Both the position numbers and the translations under genes were made by a program. A stretch of 43,105 nt of DNA, from assembly GCA_900155495.1 (NCBI GenBank), contig FTLJ01000495.1:1-43105 (forward strand). Direction: 5' to 3'. This document shows, one piece after another, positions 11,375 to 21,009 of the stretch (position 1 is the stretch's first letter; each line of letters starts with the position of its first letter). Below the pieces are notes generated by a model that did no database searches, was not told the origin of the DNA, and saw nothing but the letters and a program-made list of their open reading frames with translations. Source of the DNA: Porogramme epimiltina (lineage: Eukaryota > Basidiomycota > Agaricomycetes > Polyporales > Polyporaceae).

Positions 11375-13350
11375 CGGGGGAGTCATTTACCAGGGTCTGT
11401 AGGAGAGCAAAACGGCATCTTATCATGGTTTCAAGCGAAAGATAAGCTTTATACGAAAGAAACCTTCGGCGGTCCGACGGCCCCGGAATGCTATGACTCC
11501 CATTACACGTGGCGCCCGCATCGTGACCACCTCGGAGTGAAGTCGTACCATCAATAAACTGTGTTTAACAAACAACCCCCACTATCCCCTAGCCCGCGGC
11601 GCATGGACCTCGCACTCTCGAGCAGAGTTGTTCCAACAGGTATCTTTGTATCTGTCCCTTGCGTTGACTAAGCTCGGGCGGCCCTGATCGATCGGGGAAA
11701 ATACTATTGCCTCAATACCGCGGACAATCAAGTGTTCACTTGCCTTCATCGCCACTACTTATTAGGCACTCGAACATTCAATAGACACGCGGCGATAGGC
11801 ACTGTTACATGTCTACCAAAACGACATAGGTGCGGCGTAGTGCATTCGCTTTTTTCGAGGAACTCAGAAGTAACAACCATATTAAGTGGCTCAATAAAGC
11901 GTATCTTCGTTTAGGCAAGCACATGCATGCCACAAGGCGGGGAATTTAGGAGCCCATGACGTAACTCGGGCGAGGAAGCTTTACGACTACAAGTACTTCG
12001 CCACAATAGAAAGAAGGGCTGTAGGGGACGATTTGACTATAGCTCGCGCACCAGGTCCCCCGTCCCTATATTCTACGGCCAGCTTGACTTTCGGGGTGCC
12101 CCCGGGATGTTCCTGGTCATGGATGCTTCTCAGAACCATAGCACGCTCAAATGCCCGCGAATTCAGGCCGCGTTGCACATGAAGCACCTATCGCCGTGTG
12201 GGTAAAGGTTCAATCACAGTACCGCAAATGTATACTCCGCGATTATTCGCTATATGAGGCACAAATCCCGTGTTGAGTCGACACGTCAACATTAAACCTC
12301 TTGCATCATCGACATCCGCGGCTTCCCACAACTTGTCCTTGTGTACAAGTTCTCATCTGCATGAGGAAATGGTGACGTATCGGTGGCAGGTGGTCGCATT
12401 GAGCAGCCGGGTTCCCCCCGAAGCGAGTTTCAATGGAAGGTGGTCCGGGCACTCTGTGAGGCAATTTTCTTTCCGTCCGTGTCCTCCGAGAACGTGACAG
12501 ATACTCCGCCAGTATGTCAGCAGATGATTGACTTTAGGCGGGACTAAGTCAGGGTTTCGCCTGAGGTCTAATTTTCTCCCGGGCCCGGTTCAATTGCGGC
12601 TGCATTCCCCTACCATGGCCGCCTTGTACTGTCTTGGTCATAAGCACGGACCGGCCGCCTCCCGTCAGATGATCTATCGACACTGGAAAACCCAGAAGGA
12701 TTGTCTCCGTATTGTGTTTGCATGCTACAGGCACCGAGGCGCGTTCCGCCCGTTGAGGCATTAATTTTGGCCACCGATGTGTCGGCGGGGATCAGCAAAA
12801 GACCTCTCACCGCTTGATCATCATATAGCACTTCGTATGTGCCACAGCGGCGTGCGACCAATCGACCATATGAACTAAGATACTACAGTAAGGCGACTTT
12901 AAAATCTAGGGAACGGCGATTTCTCGCCTCGGCCACCTGCGAGCGGGACGAGAAAGGATACGATTGTACTTTACCACCCGGAGGTCGGCGGCTGGAGGAT
13001 AGGGAGGACGAAACGGCATCTTCAACGGCGAACATGGACGAAGTTCCAGGGCCTTCGCTGACAGTGCGATGGTTCTAACCGGAACACAAGCACTCCACAG
13101 ATTCCCACATCCTCCGCCCGGCAACATGCCAGGCGGTCGGACGTCATTGGCCTCGGCACACGCGCTAGGACGCCGCCGCAAACGCAAAGTCGTCCGTGCA
13201 AAATAGGCTTGAATGCGTCATGTTTGGCCGTGGGACAGTCGGTTTAATAGCTATGGACCCAAGGCGCCGATAGTGTAGATAAACCCTCTCGTCCCGTCCC
13301 GTCCATAGCTCGTCAGCCCCTCGACCTGTCCTCCCTGCTGTTAGCTAGAA
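11375..13350. other. Gene-poor stretch of about 2 kb
   Basis: No protein family, splice-consistent exon chain, tRNA or terminal-repeat element could be recognised on either strand. Composition is more balanced and lower in GC than the flanking genes. The right end must contain the promoter of the F-box gene starting at 13351. It could be decayed mobile DNA, but I see no positive evidence. Confidence 0.45.
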
Positions 13351-15052
13351 ATGCGCCACTTCCCGTACGACGTCCAGCTCACTGTCCTCAAGCTGCTCAG
13401 CGTCAGAGACGTCGTGCAGCTTTGTGCGGTAAGCATTTTTTCGCTTCGACGTCTCCTGAACCCAAAGTTCAACGATCATTCCCCCAGACCTGCAAAACCC
13501 TCCATGAGCTCATGGCTGACCGTTCAATCTGGCACAACGCGATGATGCGCATCCTGTTCCGCTTTCCACAGCCGCACCTTTTCCGTCGGCTGTCCGTCAT
13601 GTCCGCCGACGAGCTTCGGGCGGAGGTCCTTCGCTCTGCTCGTCTCGACCGCCTCTGGCATGGCGTCGACTACCACCCGCGGCTCATTACCGACTTCCAC
13701 TGCAACGGCGCCGTCGAGCACGTCAACATGGTCGCAGGAGGCACGTGGCTCGTCCTCGTGCTTTACGACGGCTCGCTGCAGCTGCATGAGCTTGGGGCGC
13801 CGCACCCAGCCGTGACGCTCGCGCCGTCGCTCACCAAAGACGAGTCCGTCTTCTACCTGAGCTCCCGCCGGCTGCTCGCCAACGAACGGGAGGATCTCAT
13901 CATCCTACAGATGGGCGTGCGGTACAAGTAAGTGCCGCATCCCGATTTGTCGTCCGCATCAACTGACAGCAGCGCCCGCCGTCCCCATCCATCCCTCCCA
14001 CCCTGCCCCCCACATCTCTCCATATTGTGCAGCCAGTGCAACATATACGTCTACCGCGTCACCGTCGCAGAACCCTCGCCCGCGATCGTGCTCGTGGGCA
14101 AGGTCTCTGTGACTGGCTCCGTGTGGTGCTGCGCCTCCGGCGGTGAGCTGCTCGTCTACGGGCTCGAGAGCGGCGGCGGAGACATGGTCCTCCACGTCTG
14201 TCGCATCGGTGCCCAGCACGCCGCCGCACCCAGCCCGCAGCCGGGAGTCTCGCTCAACATTGGGCCGTGGTCGGTGAGTAGCCACCTTTCGACCGGGCAT
14301 GGGACTCGAGAACAAGGGCACTCACATGGCAATCCCCCCTACCGCCCGCACAGGCCGACGAAGACTTCACCATCTCGGTTCTCTCCGAGCGGCTGCTCAT
14401 GCTCGCCCACCAAGGCGGCCTCTCCATCTACGCCATCCCAGCGCTGCCGTCTGCGAGGCGGACGCAGACGCAGGTGGTGGCCGTGCAGCCTCTCTGGACC
14501 CGCCAATGCGACATCGGCGCGGGCATCTACCGCATCAGCCCGTTCGCATGGGGTGGACGCGCCCCTCCCCCACACCCACTCGTCATCTCCGGCACGCGAG
14601 CGCTCCACCTCGTGCGCGTCCGCCTCCGCCCCGGTGCGCTCGACGACGCAGCCGAGGAGCAGTTCGAGTACAGCGAGGTGCCGTACCCTTTCGCGCTCGG
14701 GGCCGAGATCGACGGCGGGCGGATGGGCCTGGGGGCGGTGGGCCTGCGCCGCGCGATCTGGGACTGCACCGAGGCGCGCAACGGCTCCGCGCACGTCCGC
14801 TTCCGGACGTACTCCCTCCCGCGGGCCGTGCTCGGCGCCGGGTACAGTGGCGGCGGCGACGGGGACGTCAGCGGGGACACGGACGCCGAGGAGCTCGGGC
14901 TGCGCGGGAAGCTGGGCTCGTTCAGCGTCGCGCTCGACCCGGCGGAGCACCTCGTGAGCCTGTGCCTCGAGGAGAGCTCGGGGCGGGTGTGCCTGCTCCT
15001 GAACAACGTCGCGACGGGCGCGCGGCGAATCTCCATTATCGACCCTGTTTGA
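13351..15052 (+). CDS. F-box protein, Agaricomycete type
   Basis: Four exons, 13351-13428, 13488-13927, 14033-14273 and 14354-15052, give 485 residues to the first stop. The F-box is at residues 1-45: FPYDVQLTVLKLLSVRDVVQLC joined across intron 1 to TCKTLHELMADRSIWHNAM. Next comes a helical RRLSVMSADELRAEVLRSARLDRLW segment, then a beta-rich region that looks like a propeller (repeated hydrophobic strands such as WLVLVLYDGSLQLHEL). The F-box should dock to Skp1, making the protein a substrate adaptor of an SCF ubiquitin ligase. The final TGA (15050-15052) is followed in the same frame by a further coding-like stretch (to about 15165, open to 15337), so the true C-terminus may be longer. The gene converges with CDC73. 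Confidence 0.85.
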
Positions 15053-15289
15053 CGGCCCACGCACTTCGACGGGCGAAGCCGCGAGGCGGCCCGCTACGGG
15101 GTCTGCGGCGGCGGCGCCCGCGTCATCGAGGGCACGGGCATGGTGTGCCAGAGTGCCGGCGCAGGTTTCTTTCTGGATTCTGTGGACAGACGGATATGGA
15201 TTCCTCGGATACTACTAAACAATACAATCAGCAAAGCAGGGAAGCACAGCTATGGTCACGCAGGTTTTGCGGCGAAGGCGGTCCGGCGA

Positions 15290-17076
15290 TCAGCCCCTCA
15301 CCAGCGAGGGCTTGTTCGCACTCGTCCACTGATCTAATATCCTCCAGAAGTGGGCCACGACGGACTTGTCGACGTGCCGGCGGTGGGGGTCAATCTAGGA
15401 ATATAGAGTCAGATAATAGGACCATCTAGGAGGGATCCATATGTAACTTACCTTTAGCTCCGTGACGTTCCAGTCCTTGATTTTTGTGTTCGGCGGGTCG
15501 TTAGTCCACGTAAAGTATATGCCTTTGACTGCAAACCCCGCCGTTTAGCCCCCCGCAGATCGCCGAGATCGAAGACGAGAGCGGAAACGTACCGTGGTGG
15601 AAGAGGGTCTTCGGCTCTGCCCATTTGTACGGCCTAAACTGCCACGCCTGTCCCGTAGTCATAACGCACACCACGCGGTCCCACGCGTCCGCGCCGAATT
15701 TGGCGAGAGCTTCCGTGCTATCCACCACGAAGTACCTGAAGGCGCAGGTTCGAGACATCAACGCCGAGTTGATCGCCGGTCGATAACGCGGTGCGTACCT
15801 TGTCTGTACCTCCGTCTCTCGCCCCGCAGAGTCGATCGTTGTGCGCTTACGGTATATGGGGATCATGTCCTCGGGGCGTGCGTTGCCTTCTGAGGCCGCC
15901 CGCGCACGTGCCTCTTGAGAAGGTTCGAAAAGGGCGTCTTGCAGGAACCGTCGCACGTTGTGCATTGTAATGAGGGATGTGGGTGAGGACGAGATCATGA
16001 TTATGGGGTCCTGGTTGCCTAAACAATGTGTCAACGGGGATCAAGACCCATGGACGGCGGTGTGAAACTTACGAGGTTTCCGAGGCTGAATCTTGGGGTC
16101 TGTATGGGGTCTTAGGTCCCCATTCTCGGAACGGGGGGCAAAACAATCACTCACCGGAAGCGAGTGCGAGGGAATTCGCGGACGCGCCACCCCTTCCACC
16201 CTCCTTCAGCTTCTTGAGTCTCTCTCCGAAGGATTCTTTCAGTGAGTTGAAGTTCTAGTGAATTTACCATCTTCAGCCTCTAGCAAGTACAGAAGACGGT
16301 TGGACTAACGTTAGGCTTGATGCCACGGAGTACTGTATTCCGGTCTCGGAGCTCCACCTCATTCTGCTTGATTTTCTTGACGACCTCCATGTCGGCGGTA
16401 TCGGCAACATATCTCCGCTTAAGAGGGCTCGAGGTGGAATCGACACTCTTTGACAGGGATGCTACTGAGGGCAAGGAGGTCACGCCGCGGAGTTGCGGGG
16501 GCGTCCCGGGTGGTGTTGTTGATTGTGCTAGACAATGCAACAGCGTTAGTGTACCATTTAGAGAACCAGTCGTGTTAGCCAGTGGAAGAGGATCTGTGAC
16601 ATGGGCTCATAGACAACTACGCTCGCGGCGTCGCCTAGCCACCTATTCCGTACACACAAGCATACATACAAGTACTCACGTGCATTAGAAATGAGCCCCG
16701 ACAATGATTGCGTCTTATCCTCGAGCCAGTCCACCACTCCCTTCCTCTCTGTCACACTGACGAACCCCGCGGTGAAGCCGTTTTCCCGGACCTGCTTCAT
16801 ATACTCTGCCCCGGACGCATCTCGTAGCTGCCATGCGAGGTAGACCGCGCCGAGGGCAAGGAAGTCGTGGGGGTCTGCTTGGGGGTCGGTAGACTTCGCG
16901 CCAGGCTTACGAAGCCTTGTCGGTGTAGTCTTGGATACGGATACGGAAGACGAGAGGACGAGGTGGGTAGCATCTGAGAACGAAGTCGTGGACCCGGAGG
17001 CATTCTTGTAGGAGATGGACTTCTTGGACTTGATAGCTTTCTTGAGCTGTAGAAGCACGTCCGAGTCTGAGCCCAT
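15290..17076 (-). CDS. CDC73: Cdc73 / parafibromin homologue, Paf1 complex subunit
   Basis: Eight exons on the minus strand: 17076-16680, 16527-16310, 16254-16155, 16099-16073, 16018-15799, 15735-15593, 15528-15452 and 15394-15290, giving 428 residues (yeast Cdc73 is 393). The N-terminal domain begins MGSDSDVLLQLKKAI with DPHDFLALGAVYLAW. A central basic linker (KRRYVADTADMEVVKKI) follows. The C-terminal Ras-like domain begins DPIIMISSSPTSLITM and continues YFVVDSTEALAKFG and DRVVCVMTTGQAWQFRPYKW, ending near VDKSVVAHFWRILDQW. As part of Paf1C it binds RNA polymerase II in the nucleus and promotes elongation and histone modification. An upstream in-frame ATG at 17097 exists, but homologues start close to 17076. 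Exon 4 is only 27 nt. Intron 5 (15736-15798, 63 nt) has no stop, so its retention would keep frame. Confidence 0.93.
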
Positions 17077-17382
17077 GGTCGCCAGTATGACAAACAATCC
17101 AACGACGATAACAAAGGTAAGCAGTGAGCAAGTCGAGAGCAGGGAACGCGCTCAACGCGGCGCGTCTGGCGCATCGACCACGGAGCGTCCCCGGCGCGTG
17201 ACCCTTGTGACGTGCTACGTGACCGAGGCGGACCCTAACCCGGTCACAATTATGTAAGCGCTTCAGCCACCATTTTTCGGCGATGCAGCATGATTGCGGG
17301 AAGCCGTCCTTGCTCCTCGACCTCGCTGTCTCCTCCCCTCTGAGGCATTAACTTGCTTCTCTAGCCTCCTCTTGCACTCGCA
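17077..17382. promoter_or_regulatory. Divergent promoter shared by CDC73 and eIF2A
   Basis: Only 306 bases separate the two start codons, so both promoters must lie here. The middle contains GTGACGTGCTACGTGAC (around 17206-17222), with two ACGTG/TGACGT cores such as bZIP or bHLH factors bind. No clear TATA box is seen, as is usual for housekeeping genes. Confidence 0.5.
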
Positions 17383-20066
17383 ATGGCCTCACAACCATCC
17401 CAGCAGTACGCATGTCAGTCCCATCACCAAAATGTCACCTCAAATCCTGACAAAATTCGTCTTTAGACCGTGCGCAGAAGACTTTTGGTCTTGTCGGCGG
17501 TACGCCCACGTACGACTCCATCGATAGTTTTCAAGCACCCGAAGTACCCGCACGCACATACCAGTACAGCGCCGATGGTCGCCTTTTCGCCTACGCGATC
17601 CCCACCGGCGTCCGAATCTTCCAAGCGGAGAGCGCACAACTCCTCCAGGAACTTACCCTGCCCAACGTCGTGGAGATAAGCTTCTCGCCCCGTGGAACGT
17701 ACCTCTCGATCTGGGAGAGGCCTCAAAAGCTCGAGGACGGCGCACAACACAAGAACCTTCGGGTCTTCTCCGTCTCCACCGGTGAAGAACTCGTAGCGTT
17801 CACCCAGAAGTCCCTGGAAGGCTGGGAACTCCAGTACACCATCTCCGAGTCCCATGCCATCCGGCTGGTCAACCAGGAGATCCAAGTTTTCCGCCCGGCG
17901 GAGTGGTCGAAGGGTGTGGTAGACAAGTTGAAGGTCGAGGGGGCGACATCTATCACCCTTAGTCCTGGGCTCAACCCGTCGGTGGCCGTCTTCCTTGCGG
18001 AGAAGAAGGTGCGTTGGCTCACTCTGCTGCACACCGTGTTTTCTTTCCATTCGTGCGGAATCGTCCCTCTGCTCCGCCCTTTGACGGCACACGACCCCCT
18101 CGTTTCACGTCTTGCATTTGCATGGTCTCTGTACTCGTGGCGTACTCGCGGGGGTTCATGGGCTTACACGAGATCTGCGCTGTGGCATGCGTACATCTGC
18201 TGCTTATGGCCGTCTGGTCCGGCAAGCTCTTGCGCAGCCGCGAGTACTGGGATATTCTTAGACGGTTCTAAGGATATTTTGAGAATCCCCCCCTCCCCTC
18301 GGGGGCCACCAGCGGAGATGATTTTCACCGGTTGGTTTAACTGCGCGTTGATGGCGGCGTGTTGGACCCATGGGTATGCCGACGTGTGACCCAAGGAATA
18401 CATCTAGACACGTTATCATGTCTAAAAACCGTGGCCCTGGGCTAGTTTAAGTTCTCCTTCCAGCGACCCACTGCGCATTCACCGGGATATGCACGCGATC
18501 ATTCGGAACTCAGTGTTCCTCGGCCTCCCCAATACATCCTCTATATCTCTTCGCTTTTCATTTTCCTTCATTCTCCCAGTTCCTGGTTCCTGCGTTAGCT
18601 AGATGACTGTTCTAATCTTATATTACCTAGGGCCAACCCGCAAGCGTAAAGATCTACAGCTTGACGTCTTTGTCTGCTCCGCCCACCAGTCAAAAGACTT
18701 TCTTCAAAGCTCAGAGGTCGCAAATCAAGTGGAACACGATCGGCACCCAGGTCCTCGTACTCACCCAAACGGACGTGGACCAAGCCAACAAGAGCTACTA
18801 CGGGGAGACTGGCGGTCTCTACCTGCTTAGCGCAGCGGGAAACTTCGACTGCCGCGTAACCTTAGACAAGGAGGGCCCCGTCCATGATTTTACCTGGAGT
18901 CCGAATTCAAAAGAGTTCGGTGTCATCTATGGGTGTACGTGACTTCTCCGACAGCTGCCACGTTTCGCTAATCACCGACCTCCAGTTATGCCCGCCAAGA
19001 CAATGCTGTTTGACCAACGCGCACGAACGCTTCACGACTTCGGCAGCGCGTTCACCAACTTCATCGCCTTTAACCCGCAAGGCCGGCTCATCGCGATCGC
19101 CGGTTTTGGAAATCTCGCGGGCAAGGTCGATATCTACGACCGTCGCTCACTAAACAAGCTTACCAGCATCGACGCGTCGAATACTTCTCACTGCGAGTGG
19201 TCGCCGGACGGCCGCTTCCTCCTCACAGCGACCCTCTCCCCGCGACTTCGGGTCGACAATGGCATTAAGATCTTCCACTGCACCGGCCCCTTGGTGCACA
19301 TCCAGCAGACCGATGAGCTCTACCAATCATCTTGGCGGCCCGCGCCTGTGGATGCTGTCACTCCCTTCCCACAAAATATACCTCAGGCACCAGCCCCCTC
19401 TGCGAGCGTCCTGGAGCACGTTGCCGTGGCGAAGCCCACGCCGACGAAGCCTGCGGGCGCTTACCGTCCACCTGGCGCGCGAGGGCTCGAGGCATCGTTG
19501 GCGTACAAGCGCGAGGACGATACGCCGAGTGGCCAGTCAACACCTAACGGGCGATTCAGTCGTAGCCCTGCGCCCGGCCGCTTCCAGAATGGTCGGCGAC
19601 ACATCCCCGGCGCGCCGACTTCTCCTTCGCCCGTGCGGCACGCAAACGGCGACCAGGAGAAGCGGGGGCGGAAGCGGAAGGGCGGGAAGGACAAGGAGGG
19701 CGGGAAGAAAGACAAAGAGGGCGGCGAGACGAATGGACGGCCCTCGATCGACATCACTGCTGCGACGAACGGGAACGGCGATGCGGATGTCGGGGCGAAC
19801 GGCGCGGCGAGTGTGCCCCCGACGCCTGGCGGTGAGGGTGGGCTTGACCCCGCTGCCAAGAAGGTCCGGAACCTGAACAAGAAGGTATGTCATCTGCAGT
19901 TATCCTTGCGTTCGTGAGGCTGACCTTAGCGGTGCCGCAGCTCAAAGCTATCGAGGAGCTTAAGGAGAAGCAGAAGAAGGGCGAGCGACTGGAGGCGACG
20001 CAGCTCAAGAAGATCGACACGGAAGCCGAGATCCGGAAGGAGCTCGCCGGGCTCGGGATCTCATAG
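17383..20066 (+). CDS. Eukaryotic translation initiation factor 2A (eIF2A)
   Basis: Five exons, 17383-17413, 17467-18008, 18631-18934, 18986-19884 and 19941-20066, give 633 residues. The short first exon gives MASQPSQQYA and joins to YRAQKTFGLVGGTPTYDSI, a typical eIF2A N-terminus. WD-like propeller repeats follow (for example YSADGRLFAYAIPTGVRIF, FTWSPNSKEFGVIYG, CEWSPDGRFLLTAT). The family signature FMPAKTMLFD is rebuilt across intron 3. The C-terminal tail contains GAYRPPGARG, a Lys/Arg/Glu-rich disordered stretch, and a coiled coil LKAIEELKEKQKKGERLEATQLKKI. eIF2A is a cytosolic factor delivering initiator tRNA to 40S subunits in specialised initiation. Intron 2 (622 nt) is far longer than the others. 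The gene is head-to-head with CDC73. Confidence 0.93.
18009..18630 (+). other. Long second intron of eIF2A
   Basis: This is 622 nt with donor GTGCGT and acceptor ACCTAG, interrupting the propeller between residues AEKK and GQPASV. It contains short open frames but nothing recognisable. I looked for box C/D-like snoRNA motifs and found only a weak C-box-like ATGATTT without a convincing D box. Confidence 0.75.
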
Positions 20067-20928
20067 CGCGTCCGCCTCGTCGGCCCCTCCCTCATCGCCA
20101 TCACGTCGTCGCTGGCTGCCTTAACTGCGGCCGTGTTATCATAGATACTACACCGTTCATGTTCTCGTTTCAGTCGCAGCCCACCCCTCCGCATGGACAT
20201 TACCATTCTATCCTGTCGCTTACGCCGCCGCCCCTGGGAATCTTGCATGCTGTGTGTTTGAGTAATATAACACTATTGGAAAGATATATTGAGATTAGGT
20301 TCTTGGCAAATGAGCCCTCCCCCTGGCGGATGTCGCCAGCAGAGATACTGTAGAGATTTTCGGACAGCTAGTTCCACGCTAAGTGTTGTTTAGCGTCGCC
20401 ACGTGGCAGACAGAGCGCCTGTCTGGGGTAAACAGCTTCTCGTCGCCTTTCCTTCCGCTGCTCATCGCATCTTCGACCACCGAAGTCACTTTGCCAGCAT
20501 GTCATCAAGGGGACATTACATGTCGCAAGAAGCTATCTCGTGGCGAAAATGTTCAAGGTACGCATCCTTTCATGCCCTCACACTCTTGAGTTCGATCTTG
20601 AGCTGATCGGTATTAGCGGGCTCCGGGCTAGGCAGCTGCAGTACCTTAAACACGAACGCGTCATTCTCTACGATAACACGAACTGGATTGCTCAGAGAGG
20701 CAGCCAAACGCCCACAGACCGGCAATAAGGCCGGGGAGAGGTCCAGAAGAAAGATACACGTGACCGTTATGGCTTGCTCTGCATGTCGTCATCCCGAATC
20801 CGAACGCGCCATACGAGCCTTCGCGCGGTGTGGCTCATAGCACCCACTGCATGGCGCCAGCTGATACCATTGAGCTTGCTTCTTCCTCACTGGAATAGCT
20901 TGGCTGCGGTCCCCGGCGCCCTGGCCCG
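20067..20928. other. Intergenic region between eIF2A and the ACS transporter
   Basis: This holds the eIF2A 3' UTR and the transporter promoter. Several short frames around 20380-20730 were examined and rejected as genes, since none shows a domain or a consistent exon chain. Confidence 0.5.
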
Positions 20929-20936
20929 TATAAAAG
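20929..20936 (+). promoter_or_regulatory. TATA box of the ACS transporter
   Basis: A perfect TATAAAAG lies 81 bases before the ATG at 21010. An in-frame ATG at 20947 is only 11 bases past the TATA box and so should not be in the mRNA, which decides the start at 21010. Confidence 0.65.
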
Positions 20937-21009
20937 TGCGCATCCCGTGAGTGCAAAAAATTCGTCTGCGCGCGCACTCGCACCGCACTCACCCCCGCCT
21001 CTCCTCGCG

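Noticed and set aside
755..11590. Short inverted similarity between GGGGGATAGTG near 764 and CACTATCCCC near 11575
   Set aside because: About 10 bp only, over 10 kb apart, with no flanking duplication. Chance is sufficient.
13932..15429. Long alternative frames over the F-box gene, including a 241-residue antisense frame at 14339-15064
   Set aside because: They lack start context and domain sequence. The splice-consistent F-box frame explains the DNA.
18014..18389. Open frames within eIF2A intron 2
   Set aside because: The exon-to-exon protein continuity across 18008|18631 is clear, and the frames have no recognisable content.
20947..21009. Upstream in-frame ATG of the ACS transporter
   Set aside because: It lies only 11 bases after the TATA box, too close to be transcribed, and adds a Ser/Pro/Ala peptide without family support.
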